A stretch of DNA of 64,000 nucleotides from Leifsonia sp. TF02-11 (GCF_017565305.1 NZ_JAGEKP010000004.1:310001-374000), one strand, 5' to 3'; shown: positions 1 through 9,865, counted from the first letter of the stretch. Notes: generated from the letters alone by a model not told the origin. Translations and numbers: made by a program.

Positions 1-174
1 CCAGGCAGGGTCGACGGCTCGGAATCGACGGCCCCCGCACGGCGTCCCCAACTCGACAACTCCCGGTCGACGCCGCCGGGTCGATCGTCCTCCACAGTCT
101 GGCCCGCCGACAACGTCTCCACTGATTCATCGATCGACGGTCGGTAGCGGACGTCCCCGCAGCAGGCTGGGGGC

Positions 175-738
175 ATGACCACAACGTGCCCACCGCTCCT
201 CGACCGCACCGTCCTCCCGCTGGCCGAGCTGTTCGCTCTGGTACTCGACGGCCAGCTCTATCGCGTCGGCGACTCCTTCGCGTCGACCGACACCCCCGAC
301 ACCCCGGCCCTGCGGGCGCTTGCGTTCAGCGCCCTGCGGCCCGGGCGCCTGGTGGCCGACCGCGGCACCGCGGCGTGGATCCACGGCGCCCGCTCGAGGC
401 CTCCGGTGCAGCCGCAGGTCTGCATCGACCGGCGGAGCAGGAGCAGGGTGCCCGTGGGATTCGACGCGCACCAGCACGTCCTCGATCGCGACGACACCGA
501 AGTGCTCAGCGGGGTCACTCTGACGGCGCCGCTGCGCACGGCATCGGATCTCGTGCTCACTCTGTCGAGGTTCGAACCGCCCGATGCCCTCGAAGTGCGG
601 CACCTGCTCGCCCTCGCCCGAGCCTCGCCCGCAGACCTCGGTGAGCGGCTCAGGCGTTTACGCCGGCGCGGCAGCGCGCGCGGACTGCACCGGCTGGCGC
701 TCGTCGAGCGGACCCGGCTGCCCGGGCCGGTCACCTGA
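175..738 (+). CDS. AbiEi-like / conserved actinobacterial hypothetical protein
   Basis: A 187-residue soluble protein with no signal peptide or membrane segment. The stretch LVADRGTAAWIHGA followed by a basic region, HQHVL and VTLTAPLRTASDLV follows the pattern of actinobacterial proteins annotated as type IV toxin-antitoxin AbiEi-family antitoxins. Those proteins are usually longer, near 300 residues, and the N-terminal winged-helix half is not obvious here, so this may be a short variant. No partner AbiEii nucleotidyltransferase lies nearby, so an antitoxin role is doubtful. It converges on relA with an 17-base gap. Codon use is the normal high-GC pattern. Confidence 0.6.
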   Translation: MTTTCPPLLDRTVLPLAELFALVLDGQLYRVGDSFASTDTPDTPALRALAFSALRPGRLVADRGTAAWIHGARSRPPVQPQVCIDRRSRSRVPVGFDAHQHVLDRDDTEVLSGVTLTAPLRTASDLVLTLSRFEPPDALEVRHLLALARASPADLGERLRRLRRRGSARGLHRLALVERTRLPGPVT

Positions 739-755
739 GCGCCCGGAGGCGCGGC

Positions 756-3005
756 TCAGCCGCCGCTGACCCGATACACGTCGTAGACGCCGTCGATGCG
801 GCGTACGGCGTTGAGCACCCGGTCGAGGTGCGTGGTGTCCCCCATCTCGAACACGAACCGGCTCAGGGCCAGCCGGTCGCTCGAGGTGGTGACCGTCGCA
901 GAGAGGATGTTGACATGGTGCTCGGAGAGAACGCGGGTGACGTCGGAGAGCAAACCGGAGCGGTCGAGCGCCTCGACCTGGATCTGCACCAGGAAGACGC
1001 TCTTGGAGCTGGGCGCCCACTCCACGTCGATCATGCGGTCGGGCTCCTGCAGCAGCGACTGCACGTTGTGGCAGTTGGCCTGGTGAACCGAGACACCCTG
1101 GCCGCGGGTCACGAATCCGACGATCGGGTCACCGGGCACCGGCGTGCAGCACTTCGCGAGCTTCACCAGGATGTCGGGAGCACCGCGCACCAGGACGCCC
1201 GAGTCGCTGTTCCGGAGCTGCTTGGCGCGACCCTTGACCGGGATCTCCAGCTCGCCGTCCGACTCGACCTCGCTCTGCAGCGACGCGACGATCTTCTCGA
1301 TCACGGACTGCGTCGAGATGTGACCTTCGCCCACGGACGCGTAGAGCGACGAGACATCGGGGTGCTTGAGCGACGACGCGACCTCGACGAGCGCGTCCTG
1401 CGTCATCAGCTTCTGCAGCGGCAGGTTCTGCTTGCGCATCGCGCGCGCTATCGCGTCCTTGCCCTGCTCGATCGCCTCGTCGCGGCGTTCCTTGGTGAAC
1501 CACTGGCGGATCTTGTTGCGTGCCCGCGGGCTCTTGACGAAGTTCAGCCAGTCCTGGCTGGGCCCGGAGTCCGGGTTCTTCGAGGTGAAGATCTCGACGA
1601 CGTCACCGGTCGAGAGCGCGCTCTCGAGCGGAACGAGCCTGCCGTTGACCTTGGCACCCATCGTGCGGTGGCCCACCTCGGTGTGCACGGCGTAGGCGAA
1701 GTCGACAGGGGTCGCGCCGGCCGGGAGGCCGATGACGCGTCCCTTCGGCGTGAAGACGTAGACCTCTTTGGCGCCGATCTCGAAGCGCAGCGAGTCGAGG
1801 AACTCCGACGGGTCCGCCGTCTCGGCCTGCCAGTCGGAGATGTGGGCGAGCCAGGCCAGATCCGTGTCGACCTTGCCAGGGCCCCCGGAGCTCTTGCCGG
1901 TGGTCTGCTCCTTGTACTTCCAGTGCGCGGCGACACCGAACTCGGCGCGCTGATGCATCTCCTCCGTGCGGATCTGGATCTCCACAGGGCGGCCCTGAGG
2001 TCCGATCACGGTGGTGTGCAGCGACTGGTAGAGGTTGAACTTCGGGGTCGCGATGTAGTCCTTGAAGCGCCCGGGCATCGGCGTCCACCTGGCGTGGATC
2101 GAGCCGAGCACCGCGTAGCAGTCGCGCACCGTGTTCACGAGCACACGGATGCCGACCAGGTCGTAGATGTCGTCGAACTCTCGCCCGCGCACGACCATCT
2201 TCTGATAGATCGAGTAGTACTGCTTGGGCCGACCGACCACCTTGCCGCGGATCTTCGCGGTCTTGAGGTCGTCGTTGATCGCGTCGATCACCTGCTGCAC
2301 CAGGCGCTCCCGCTCCGGGGTGCGCTGCTTGACGAGGCTCTCGATCTCGGCGTACAGCTTCGGGTAGAGCACCGCGAACGAGAGGTCCTCGAGCTCCCAC
2401 TTGATCGTCTGGATGCCCAGCCGGTGCGCCAGCGGGGCATAGATCTCGAGCGTCTCGGTCGCCTTCCGAGTGGCGTTGGCGGCCGGCACGAACCCCCAGG
2501 TGCGCGCGTTGTGCAGCCTGTCTGCCAGCTTGATGATGAGCACTCGGATGTCCTTCGACATCGCGACGATCATCTTGCGGACGGTCTCGGCCTGGGCGCT
2601 GTCGCCGTACTTGACCTTGTCGAGCTTGGTGACGCCGTCGACGAGCATCGCGATCTCGTCGCCGAACTGGTCGCGAAGCTCATCGAGGGTATAGCTGGTG
2701 TCTTCCACCGTGTCGTGCAGAAGCGCAGCGGCGATCGTCTTGGCGCCGATGCCCAGGTCCGCGATGATCTGCGCGACCGCGACCGGGTGCGTGATGTAGG
2801 GCTCCCCCGAGCGCCGCTTCTGGCCGTCGTGCGCCCGCTCGGCAACGGCGTACGCGCGCTCGATGAGAGACAGGTCGGCCTTGGGATGGTGCATGCGCAC
2901 CGTGCGGATGAGGGTGTCGACCGCCCCCGCGGGCTGAGCGCGCGAGAAGATCCGCGGAACGAGGCGGCGCAGCGACGCAGACTGCGGTGTCGATGTGTCA
3001 ACCAT
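756..3005 (-). CDS. relA: Bifunctional (p)ppGpp synthetase/hydrolase (Rel)
   Basis: A 749-residue long RSH enzyme that makes (p)ppGpp from ATP plus GDP/GTP and also hydrolyses it, setting the stringent response. The N-terminal HD hydrolase is intact: HD at residues 97-98 and the following ED at 101-102 give HDTVED, so hydrolysis should be active. The synthetase domain follows (GRPKQYYSIYQKM, then DIYDLVGIRVLV). A TGS domain (VYVFTPKGRVIGLPAGATP) and a C-terminal ACT domain ending near the stop complete the family architecture. It is the last gene of the minus-strand run after secF and the small rhodanese gene, 21 bases downstream of the latter. The position next to secDF is typical for actinobacteria, although the apt gene often found between them is absent. 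Confidence 0.97.
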   Translation of the reverse strand: MVDTSTPQSASLRRLVPRIFSRAQPAGAVDTLIRTVRMHHPKADLSLIERAYAVAERAHDGQKRRSGEPYITHPVAVAQIIADLGIGAKTIAAALLHDTVEDTSYTLDELRDQFGDEIAMLVDGVTKLDKVKYGDSAQAETVRKMIVAMSKDIRVLIIKLADRLHNARTWGFVPAANATRKATETLEIYAPLAHRLGIQTIKWELEDLSFAVLYPKLYAEIESLVKQRTPERERLVQQVIDAINDDLKTAKIRGKVVGRPKQYYSIYQKMVVRGREFDDIYDLVGIRVLVNTVRDCYAVLGSIHARWTPMPGRFKDYIATPKFNLYQSLHTTVIGPQGRPVEIQIRTEEMHQRAEFGVAAHWKYKEQTTGKSSGGPGKVDTDLAWLAHISDWQAETADPSEFLDSLRFEIGAKEVYVFTPKGRVIGLPAGATPVDFAYAVHTEVGHRTMGAKVNGRLVPLESALSTGDVVEIFTSKNPDSGPSQDWLNFVKSPRARNKIRQWFTKERRDEAIEQGKDAIARAMRKQNLPLQKLMTQDALVEVASSLKHPDVSSLYASVGEGHISTQSVIEKIVASLQSEVESDGELEIPVKGRAKQLRNSDSGVLVRGAPDILVKLAKCCTPVPGDPIVGFVTRGQGVSVHQANCHNVQSLLQEPDRMIDVEWAPSSKSVFLVQIQVEALDRSGLLSDVTRVLSEHHVNILSATVTTSSDRLALSRFVFEMGDTTHLDRVLNAVRRIDGVYDVYRVSGG

Positions 3006-3026
3006 GTGCGCGCCTCCTCTCGTCCA

Positions 3027-3368
3027 TTATGGCCGGTGGTCCGGCCCGGACAGCGCGCCCCCGGAAGCCTGCCAGGCGAGCATCCCGCCGGCGACGTTCG
3101 CCGCAGGGTAGTTCGCCTGCAGCAGCGCGTCGGTCACCATGCGGGAACGCGCCCCGCTGTGGCAGATCACCAGGATCTGGGCGTCCTCAGGCAATTCGTG
3201 CTGGCGGTTGCCGATCTCCGAGAGCGGGATGTGGTGGGCGCCCGGCGCATGACCGGCCTCCCACTCGTCCACCTCCCGGACGTCGAGCAGCCACGCTGCC
3301 CCGGATTCGATGAGCTCGCGCGCACGAGCGGCGCTCACCTCGTCGTCCGACAAGAAGAAACCGCTCAC
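3027..3368 (-). CDS. Rhodanese-like domain protein
   Basis: A 113-residue single-domain rhodanese. The active-site loop is CHSGARS with Cys69, preceded by ILVI and followed by a helix, as in catalytically competent single-domain sulfurtransferases. The start of the fold (WLLDVREVDEWEAGHAPGAHHIPL) is also canonical. No signal peptide is seen, so it should be cytoplasmic. It starts 9 bases after the secF stop and ends 21 bases before relA, so it is probably co-transcribed with both. The sulfur acceptor cannot be deduced. In many actinobacteria apt occupies this slot. Confidence 0.9.
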   Translation of the reverse strand: MSGFFLSDDEVSAARARELIESGAAWLLDVREVDEWEAGHAPGAHHIPLSEIGNRQHELPEDAQILVICHSGARSRMVTDALLQANYPAANVAGGMLAWQASGGALSGPDHRP

Positions 3369-3377
3369 ACGCCCCCG

Positions 3378-4394
3378 CTATTCCGCCGCGACGGGCTCGA
3401 CGGCGGCGACGCTGGCCTTGGGACGAACCGAACGCACCTTCTGGTCGTGCTTCTTGATCGCCGCTTCGCCCTCGCGGAACTGCGAGTACATTGGGGCGGC
3501 CAGGAAGATCGTCGAGTAGGTTCCCACGATGATGCCGATGAGGAGCGCCAGCGAGATGTCGCGCAGCGTCGCCGCACCGAACGCGTAGGCGCCGATGAAG
3601 AGGATCGACGCGACCGGCAGCACGGCGACGACCGCGGTGTTGATCGAGCGCACCAGCGTCTGGTTGACCGCGAGGTTCACGGCCTCCGGGAACGTCCGCC
3701 TGGTGAGCTCCAGCTCTTCCTTCGTGTTCTCGCGGATCTTGTCGAACACCACGACGGTGTCATAGAGCGAGTAGCCGAGGATGGTCAGGAAGCCGATCAT
3801 CGTCGCCGGCGACACCTCGAACCCGACGAGCGCGTAGATGCCCGCGGTGATGATGAGGTCGTGGAACAGCGAGACGATCGCCGACGCCGACATCTTCCAC
3901 GTTCGGAAGTACAGCGCCATCGCGATGAACGCGAGGAGCAGGAAGACGATCAGACCTTGAATGGTCTGCTGCGTGACGTCAGCACCCCAGGACGGGCCGA
4001 TGAAGGTCGAAGAGACTTCGGACGAGGAGACGCCGTAGGTCTTCGCCAACGCGTCGGCGACCTCCTTCGTCTGGCCTTCCGACAGCTGTTCGGTCTGCAC
4101 CTGGATGGCGTTGGTGCCGACCACGCTGACGTGCGAGACGGCGTTGGGGACGACGCTCTGCACCGCGCCCTGTGCCTTCGAGGTGTCGGTGCTCTGCACG
4201 TCGCTGATCAGGAACTGCGATCCGCCGCGGAACTCGATGGAGAAGTTGAACCCGCCCTTGACGATCGGGATCAGGATCGAGACGGCGACCAGGACGATCG
4301 CGATCGCGTACCAGATCTTGCGCTTGCCGACGAAGTCGAACGAGCGCGCACCGGTGTAGAGGTCGTTTCCGAACTTGGTGAGGCGGCTGGCCAT
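3378..4394 (-). CDS. secF: Protein translocase subunit SecF
   Basis: A 338-residue SecF, the smaller partner of SecD in the proton-driven complex that assists SecYEG during export. A first membrane segment (IWYAIAIVLVAVSILIPIV) is followed by the periplasmic domain beginning NFSIEFRGGSQF and five further membrane segments of the RND-like fold (for example MIGFLTILGYSLYDTVVVFDKIREN). The start MASRLTKFG overlaps the SecD stop by one base (TGATG), indicating translational coupling. The open frame runs upstream into secD, but this ATG gives the family N-terminus. The C-terminus is charged, as usual in actinobacteria. Confidence 0.97.
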   Translation of the reverse strand: MASRLTKFGNDLYTGARSFDFVGKRKIWYAIAIVLVAVSILIPIVKGGFNFSIEFRGGSQFLISDVQSTDTSKAQGAVQSVVPNAVSHVSVVGTNAIQVQTEQLSEGQTKEVADALAKTYGVSSSEVSSTFIGPSWGADVTQQTIQGLIVFLLLAFIAMALYFRTWKMSASAIVSLFHDLIITAGIYALVGFEVSPATMIGFLTILGYSLYDTVVVFDKIRENTKEELELTRRTFPEAVNLAVNQTLVRSINTAVVAVLPVASILFIGAYAFGAATLRDISLALLIGIIVGTYSTIFLAAPMYSQFREGEAAIKKHDQKVRSVRPKASVAAVEPVAAE

Positions 4395-6133
4395 CAGTTG
4401 TCCTTCCCCTCGGACGAGCGATCCGACGACGAGGAGGTCGAGGCGGAGGCGAGCTCCGCCGCCTTGCGCTCGGCGATCGTCTGGCGGCGAGCGGCCTCCC
4501 CGCTGCTGCGGGCGGCCTTGCCGGCGGGAACCGAGGCCTGCGCCGGGGTGCGGAAGCGGGCGGCTCCGCGGTACACCGCACCGAGCGCGTCGGGGTCGAG
4601 GCCCGACAGCGGGTGGCCGCTGCTGAAGAAGCGGGTCTTCGCGAGCAGCTGCAGCGTCGGGTGGGTGAACAGCAGCACCACGATCACGTCGATGATGGTC
4701 GTGAGGCCGAGCGTGAACGCGAAGCCACGGACGTTCGCCGCTGCGAGCACGTACAGCACGATGGCCGCGAGGAGGTTGGTCGCCTTGGACGCGTAGATCG
4801 TGCGCCGGGCGCGGCCCCAGCCGGCCTCCACGGCCGATTCGAGACTTCGCCCGTCGCGCAGTTCGTCTCGTATTCGCTCGAAGTAGACGATGAAGGAGTC
4901 GGCTGTGAAGCCGATCGCGACGATGAGGCCGGCGACGCCCGCGAGCGAGAGCCGGTAGTCGTAGTGCCACGACAGCAGCGAGATCGTCAGCCAGGTGAGC
5001 GCGCCGGCAACCACGAGCGAGAAGATCGTGACGAAGCCGAGCAGGCGGTACTGGAAGAACGTGTAGATGCCGACCAGGATCAGACCGATCAGTCCGGCGA
5101 TGAGACCGCTGATGAGCTGCGAGGTTCCCAGGGTCGCCGAGATGTCGTCCTGGCTCTGCACCTTGAAGCTGAAGGGCAGTGCGCCGAACTTGAGCTGGTC
5201 GGCGAGCGCCTTGGCGCTCTGCTCGGTGAAGTTGCCGGAGATCTGCGGCTTGCCGTCGGTGATGGCCGCGTTGGTGGTCGGCGCGGAGATCACCCGCCCG
5301 TCGAGCACGATGGCGAACTGGTTCTGCGCGCCTTGGAGGGCGATGAGCCGGGTCGTCACGGCGGCGAACTGCTTGGTGCCCGTGCCGTCGAACACGATGT
5401 TGACCGCCCACTGGCCGTTCGAGACACCCTGCGAGCTCTGCATGATCCCGGCGCTCGCGTCGGAGATGTTCTGGCCCTTGACCTCCACGGGGCCGAGCAG
5501 GTACTTGACCGAGTTGCTGTCATCACAGGTGATGAGCGGCTTGTCGGTCGGCGCCGCGCTGAGGTCCTTGTTCTTGTTGGCCGCGCAGTCGTACGCGGCG
5601 AACTGCGCCTGCAGCTCCGGGGTCACCCAGGCGAGGTCGCTGCCGTTCGTCGGCTTGGTCGACGGAGTCGACTGGAGGCCGGGCGCCGGGCTGGGTGCCG
5701 GTGTCGACTTGCCGTCGGCGCCCACGACCTCGTTGGTCGGGCCGCTGGTCGCCAGTACCGGGCGGAAGTCGAGCCGCGCACTGGCCTTCACGCGGTCGAG
5801 CGTCTGCTGGTCGGGCTTGCCCGGCAGCGAGACGACGATGTTCCGCGATCCCTCGGTGGAGATCTGTGCCTCGGACACACCCGACGCGTCGATGCGCTGA
5901 CGGATGATCGAGACCGCCTGGTCGAGCTGCTGCTGCTGCACCGTCTGACCGTTCTCGACCTGGGGGGCGAGGATGATCTGGGTTCCGCCCTCGAGGTCGA
6001 GCGCGAGCTTGGGCAGCCACGTCGCATTGCTGAAGAGGACGCCGGCCGTAAGGGTCCCGAGAAGGACCACCACGATGACGCCGAGCCACGTCAGCGAACG
6101 CCAGGCTTTTTTGACCGGGGTCGACTTTGCCAC
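4394..6133 (-). CDS. secD: Protein translocase subunit SecD
   Basis: A 579-residue SecD. It has an N-terminal membrane segment (LTWLGVIVVVLLGTLTAGVLF), then LDLEGGTQIIL, the hallmark opening of the large P1 periplasmic domain. A proline/serine-rich insertion near residues 145-160 is common in actinobacteria. The C-terminal five-segment block contains GFTADSFIVYFERIRDE. The start is GTG (MAKSTPV). It is the middle gene of yajC-secD-secF, separated from yajC by 65 bases that include a GC-rich inverted repeat. Its stop overlaps the secF start by one base. It acts in the membrane with SecF and YajC. Confidence 0.97.
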   Translation of the reverse strand: MAKSTPVKKAWRSLTWLGVIVVVLLGTLTAGVLFSNATWLPKLALDLEGGTQIILAPQVENGQTVQQQQLDQAVSIIRQRIDASGVSEAQISTEGSRNIVVSLPGKPDQQTLDRVKASARLDFRPVLATSGPTNEVVGADGKSTPAPSPAPGLQSTPSTKPTNGSDLAWVTPELQAQFAAYDCAANKNKDLSAAPTDKPLITCDDSNSVKYLLGPVEVKGQNISDASAGIMQSSQGVSNGQWAVNIVFDGTGTKQFAAVTTRLIALQGAQNQFAIVLDGRVISAPTTNAAITDGKPQISGNFTEQSAKALADQLKFGALPFSFKVQSQDDISATLGTSQLISGLIAGLIGLILVGIYTFFQYRLLGFVTIFSLVVAGALTWLTISLLSWHYDYRLSLAGVAGLIVAIGFTADSFIVYFERIRDELRDGRSLESAVEAGWGRARRTIYASKATNLLAAIVLYVLAAANVRGFAFTLGLTTIIDVIVVLLFTHPTLQLLAKTRFFSSGHPLSGLDPDALGAVYRGAARFRTPAQASVPAGKAARSSGEAARRQTIAERKAAELASASTSSSSDRSSEGKDN

Positions 6134-6198
6134 CTAGGAACTCAGCTTTCTACGAGTGATCCGCGCACCCTCTCGGCGCGCGGAGCACAGGGATGCTA

Positions 6199-6606
6199 TC
6201 AGTCGTCGCTCTTGGCGCCGGGCTTCTTCGGCGCGTCGTCGATCCGCTCGCCGAACTCCGGCTCCGACGGCTCGACCGAGATCGCGTGATCCTGGTTGAG
6301 CTCAGGACCGGCGACCTCGGTGTCGTCGACCTCGGGAGTCTTGGGCTCGACGACGCGGGCGAGCACCTGGCGGTGCACCTTCACGACGTGGCCCGGGCTG
6401 GTCTCGATGAGCGCGGTGTTGTCGTCCTCGTCGACGGACAGCAGAGTGCCGTAGAGACCGAAGTTGGTCATGACCTCGGCGCCAGGCACCATCTTCGAAC
6501 GCGTCTCGTCCTGCTCCTTGCGCCGCTTGCGGCTGTTGCGGAACATGAAGAACACGAGGGCCGCCAGGATGACGACCATCACAATAGTCAACGGATCAAA
6601 GGTCAT
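6199..6606 (-). CDS. yajC: Preprotein translocase subunit YajC
   Basis: A 135-residue YajC-family protein, accessory subunit of SecDF. One N-terminal membrane segment (LTIVMVVILAALVFFMF) is followed by a basic stretch NSRKRRKEQ and the cytoplasmic core MVPGAEVMTNFGLYGTLLSV. The acidic, proline-rich C-terminal tail is longer than in enterobacteria but normal for actinobacteria. The start MTFDPLT is preferred over a site ten codons upstream because it places the membrane segment at the usual distance from the N-terminus. It leads the yajC-secD-secF group, and a perfect TATAAT lies 56 bases upstream. Confidence 0.95.
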   Translation of the reverse strand: MTFDPLTIVMVVILAALVFFMFRNSRKRRKEQDETRSKMVPGAEVMTNFGLYGTLLSVDEDDNTALIETSPGHVVKVHRQVLARVVEPKTPEVDDTEVAGPELNQDHAISVEPSEPEFGERIDDAPKKPGAKSDD

Positions 6607-6661
6607 GGAGTACGTCGCACCTTCCGGTGAAGTCAAGGGGGTAGGCGAATGGCCAGCTTGA

Positions 6662-6667
6662 ATTATA
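6662..6667 (-). promoter_or_regulatory. Candidate -10 box for yajC-secDF overlapping the ruvB stop
   Basis: On the minus strand the last bases of ruvB read CTATAATTC, so the TAA stop of ruvB lies inside a perfect TATAAT. It is 56 bases upstream of the yajC start. No good -35 is visible 16-18 bases further upstream, so the call is tentative. Confidence 0.4.
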
Positions 6668-7700
6668 GGTCATCCATCAGGGACGGTTGCTGTGAGTGGG
6701 CCTGCTGCGGGCTGGGCATTCCGAAGTGACGCCACGCCGCCGGCGTCGCGACGCGCCCGCGCGGGGTGCGCGACAGCAGCCCGATGCGCACGAGGAACGG
6801 CTCGACGACCGATTCGATGGTCTCCGCCTCTTCTCCGACCGAGACCGCGAGCGTGTTCAGGCCGACGGGGCCGCCGTCGAAACGCTCCAGGATGGCGTGC
6901 AGCACGGCACGGTCGAGGCGGTCGAGGCCGAGCGCATCGACGTCGTAGAGCTCCAGTGCCGCGCGGACGGCCTCCAGGTCGGCGCGGCGGCCGTGGACGA
7001 GGGCGTAGTCGCGTACGCGGCGCAGCAGCCGGTTGGCGATGCGCGGCGTTCCGCGGCAGCGGCCGGCGATCTCGGCGAGGGCTTCGCGATCGATCTCGAA
7101 CTCCAGCATGGCGGCGGCACGCGAGAGCACCTGGGTGAGCTCGCCCTCGTCGTAGAACTCGAGGTGCGCCGTGAAGCCGAAGCGGTCGCGCAGCGGGTTG
7201 GGCAGCAGGCCGGAGCGCGTGGTCGCGCCGACGAGCGTGAACGGCGCGAGGTCGAGCGGGATCGAGGTGGCCCCGGCGCCCTTGCCGACCATGATGTCGA
7301 TGCGGAAGTCCTCCATGGCGAGGTAGAGCATCTCCTCCGCCGAGCGCGCCATGCGGTGGATCTCGTCGATGAAGAGCACCTCCCCCGGCGTGAGGGACGA
7401 CAGCAGGGCCGCGAGGTCGCCCGCGTGCTGGATCGCCGGACCGCTGGAGAGCCGCAGCGGACGCTCGCTCTCGTGCGCGACGATCATCGCGAGCGTCGTC
7501 TTGCCGAGCCCGGGAGGGCCGGCGAGGAGGATGTGGTCGGCCGTTCGCTCCTGCATCTTGGCGGCCGTCAGCAGCAGCTGCAGCTGACCGCGGACCTTCG
7601 CCTGGCCGACGAACTCCGACAGCGTACGCGGACGCAGCGCGCCCTCGAAGGCGAGCTCGGACTCCGACTCCAGCTCGGGGGCGGTGAGGTCGTCGCTCAT
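6663..7700 (-). CDS. ruvB: Holliday junction branch migration helicase RuvB
   Basis: A 345-residue AAA+ motor that drives branch migration of Holliday junctions with RuvA. The Walker A motif GPPGLGKTT is at residues 61-69, followed by Walker B LFIDEIHR, sensor 1 ([11 protein letters not shown]) and the C-terminal winged helix ([15 protein letters not shown]). The N-terminal [13 protein letters not shown] is diagnostic of the family. The ATG overlaps the RuvA stop by four bases (ATGA), and the order ruvC-ruvA-ruvB is the standard one. Length is normal. Confidence 0.98.
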   Translation of the reverse strand: MSDDLTAPELESESELAFEGALRPRTLSEFVGQAKVRGQLQLLLTAAKMQERTADHILLAGPPGLGKTTLAMIVAHESERPLRLSSGPAIQHAGDLAALLSSLTPGEVLFIDEIHRMARSAEEMLYLAMEDFRIDIMVGKGAGATSIPLDLAPFTLVGATTRSGLLPNPLRDRFGFTAHLEFYDEGELTQVLSRAAAMLEFEIDREALAEIAGRCRGTPRIANRLLRRVRDYALVHGRRADLEAVRAALELYDVDALGLDRLDRAVLHAILERFDGGPVGLNTLAVSVGEEAETIESVVEPFLVRIGLLSRTPRGRVATPAAWRHFGMPSPQQAHSQQPSLMDDL

Positions 7701-8335
7701 CGGGAGCCGCCCTTCGCCTGACCTGCAGCTGCCGGGCCGAGGCGGGCCAGGGTGAGCCGCAGCAGCGTCTGCACGGAATCACGCGCGCTCTCATCCGTCT
7801 CGGCGACGACGTCGGCCACGGCCTCCGCCGCGACCTTCTCGGGCCAGCCGAGACCGACCAGCGCGACGAGCACGCTGTCGGGGACCGTCGAGGGTGCTCC
7901 CCCGGCCTTCACGGCGCGCGTGGGGGCACGACGGGCGGCGGCGAGCTTCCCGGTCAGGGACACCACGATCAGCTTGGCGGTCTTGGGCCCGATGCCGGAC
8001 ACCTTGCGGAACGGCGCGTCGTCGTCGGCCGCGACCGCGTCGGCCACCTGGTCGGGGCTCAGCACGGAGAGCACGCCGATCGCGGACTTCGGGCCGACGC
8101 CGGACACGCCGTTGAGCAGCTCGAAGACCTGCAGCTGCTCGAGGTCGGCGAAGCCGAAGAGCTGCAGGGCGTCTTCGCGCACGATCAGAGTGGTGTGGAC
8201 GAAGGCCTCGTCGCCGACGCGCAGCGAGAGGACGTGGTCGGGGGTGAGCTGCACGGCGAAGCCGACGCCGCCCACCTCGATCACAGCGGTACCGCCGATC
8301 GCAGAGAGAACGGTGCCGCGGAGGGAGGAGATCAC
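7697..8335 (-). CDS. ruvA: Holliday junction DNA-binding protein RuvA
   Basis: A 212-residue RuvA, the tetrameric junction-binding partner of RuvB. Domain I opens with [24 protein letters not shown]-type sequence. The paired helix-hairpin-helix motifs are seen as [17 protein letters not shown] and [17 protein letters not shown] flexible linker rich in Ala/Gly leads to domain III, which contacts RuvB. The GTG start overlaps the RuvC stop by four bases (GTGA). All three ruv genes are therefore translationally coupled. Confidence 0.97.
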   Translation of the reverse strand: MISSLRGTVLSAIGGTAVIEVGGVGFAVQLTPDHVLSLRVGDEAFVHTTLIVREDALQLFGFADLEQLQVFELLNGVSGVGPKSAIGVLSVLSPDQVADAVAADDDAPFRKVSGIGPKTAKLIVVSLTGKLAAARRAPTRAVKAGGAPSTVPDSVLVALVGLGWPEKVAAEAVADVVAETDESARDSVQTLLRLTLARLGPAAAGQAKGGSR

Positions 8336-8931
8336 CTGGCAAGCCTACGGGGCACCGCCGACGCGCGGGCGGAGCGCTCGGCGGCGCGCCATGCCGCCTG
8401 TGCGGGAGTCTGCGAGGCGCCCGCACCGTCGGCACTCGACGCATCCGTCGCGGGCGCACCGCGCCACGCGTGGCAGATCGCGATGGCGAGGGCGTCGGCC
8501 GCGTCGGCGGGCTTGGGCGCCTCCGCGAGCCCGAGGATGCGCGCCACCATCGCCTGCACCTGGCGCTTGTCGGCCGAGCCGTAGCCGGTGATGGCGGCTT
8601 TCACCTCGCTCGGCGTGTGCAGGGCGACAGGGAGGCCGCGGCGCGCGGCCGCGTGCAGTGCGACCCCGCTGACCTGGGCCACGCCCATCACGGTCCGGAG
8701 GTTGTGCTGGGCGAAGACGCGCTCGATGGCGACGACCTCCGGACGATGCTCGTCGAGCAGCGCGTCGATGCCGGTTCCGACCGCGAGCAGCCGCATCTCG
8801 AGCGGCATGTTCGCCGGGGTGCGGATCACCGTGACCTCGACCAGCGTCGCGCGGCGATCGGGGCGCACGTCGACCACACCGACGCCGCAGCGCGTCAGAC
8901 CCGGGTCGATGCCGAGCACCCGGATCGTCAT
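8332..8931 (-). CDS. ruvC: Crossover junction endodeoxyribonuclease RuvC
   Basis: A 199-residue resolvase that nicks Holliday junctions symmetrically. The catalytic acidic residues are recognisable: Asp9 in [10 protein letters not shown], Glu in [13 protein letters not shown], and the C-terminal aspartates in [16 protein letters not shown]. The last 30 or so residues form an Ala/Arg-rich tail, beyond the usual 160-175 residues, as often seen in actinobacteria. First gene of ruvCAB, 63 bases downstream of yebC and probably in the same transcript. Confidence 0.97.
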   Translation of the reverse strand: MTIRVLGIDPGLTRCGVGVVDVRPDRRATLVEVTVIRTPANMPLEMRLLAVGTGIDALLDEHRPEVVAIERVFAQHNLRTVMGVAQVSGVALHAAARRGLPVALHTPSEVKAAITGYGSADKRQVQAMVARILGLAEAPKPADAADALAIAICHAWRGAPATDASSADGAGASQTPAQAAWRAAERSARASAVPRRLAR

Positions 8932-8994
8932 CGCGGCGCCCCCTCTGTCGTGACCGGACCGTCCGTCATCGAGGGACTGTCCCTCGTGATCGGA

Positions 8995-9756
8995 CTACTC
9001 GTCGTCCTCGAGCTGCGCCTGCACCTCGGGGGTGAGGTCGAGGTTCGTGTAGACGTTCTGCACGTCGTCGGAGTCTTCGAGCGCGTCGATCAGGCGGAAC
9101 ACCTTGCGTGCCACCTCCGCGTCGGCCTCCACGTTGACCGTCGCGACGAACTCGGCGTCGGCCGAGTCGTAGTCGATCCCGGCCTCCTGCAGCGCCGTGC
9201 GAGCGGCGACGAGGTCGGTCGCCTCGGTCAGCACCTCGAAGCTCTCGCCGCGGTCGGTGACCTCTTCGGCTCCGGCGTCGAGGACCGCCGACAGCACGGC
9301 GTCCTCGTCGACACCGTCGGCGTGCGGGACCACGATGACGCCCTTGCGGTGGAAGTTGTACGCGACGCTGCCCGGGTCGGCCATGGTGCCGCCGTTGCGG
9401 GTCATCGCGGTGCGCACCTCGGCGGCGGCCCGGTTCTTGTTCTCGGTGAGGCACTCGATGAGCAGGGCGACACCGCCGGGGCCGTAGCCCTCGTACATGA
9501 TCGTCGTGTAGTCGATGGACTCACCGGTGAGGCCGGCGCCGCGCTTGATGGCGCGGTCGATGTTGTCGTTGGGGACGGAGGTCTTCTTGGCCTTCTGCAC
9601 CGCGTCGACCAGGGTCGGGTTGCCGGACAGGTCGGCGCCGCCGGTCTTGGCCGCCACCTCGATGTTCTTGATGAGCTTCGCGAACGACTTGGCGCGGCGG
9701 GCGTCGATGACCGCCTTCTTGTGCTTGGTCGTTGCCCACTTGGAATGCCCGGACAC
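8995..9756 (-). CDS. YebC/PmpR family protein
   Basis: A 253-residue YebC-family protein. The family opening [14 protein letters not shown] is complete, followed by [16 protein letters not shown], the [11 protein letters not shown] helix and MYEGYGPGG. Members act as DNA-binding regulators or, as shown more recently for some, help translation of difficult peptide motifs. The sequence cannot say which applies here. The start is GTG with GGGAG upstream. Its place between pdxST and ruvC is a classic actinobacterial arrangement. A TATTAT hexamer at 9790-9795 on the minus strand is a plausible -10 for the yebC-ruvCAB transcript. Confidence 0.95.
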   Translation of the reverse strand: MSGHSKWATTKHKKAVIDARRAKSFAKLIKNIEVAAKTGGADLSGNPTLVDAVQKAKKTSVPNDNIDRAIKRGAGLTGESIDYTTIMYEGYGPGGVALLIECLTENKNRAAAEVRTAMTRNGGTMADPGSVAYNFHRKGVIVVPHADGVDEDAVLSAVLDAGAEEVTDRGESFEVLTEATDLVAARTALQEAGIDYDSADAEFVATVNVEADAEVARKVFRLIDALEDSDDVQNVYTNLDLTPEVQAQLEDDE

Positions 9757-9836
9757 TGGTGCTCCCTCGAGTTGCGTTTGAACCTGTCCATAATAATGCC
9801 TCGGCGGACGCCGGCCCGAAGGCGCCGCAGGCGGTG

Positions 9837-9865
9837 CGTCGGCGGCCGGGAGCCGGCCGCCGACG
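9837..9865 (-). terminator. Perfect 13-bp hairpin after pdxT
   Basis: Inverted repeat with 13-bp perfect arms (9837-9849 and 9853-9865) and a three-base loop, seven bases beyond the pdxT stop. It is very GC-rich and lacks an obvious U run, so it may be an intrinsic terminator of the actinobacterial kind or a structural barrier between pdxST and yebC. Confidence 0.6.

Noticed and set aside
828-4796. A very long plus-strand frame opposite relA, the rhodanese gene and secF
   Set aside because: It is the antisense shadow of high-GC genes. Its product is Arg/Asp/Val-rich low-complexity protein with no family pattern, while the minus strand encodes clear enzymes.
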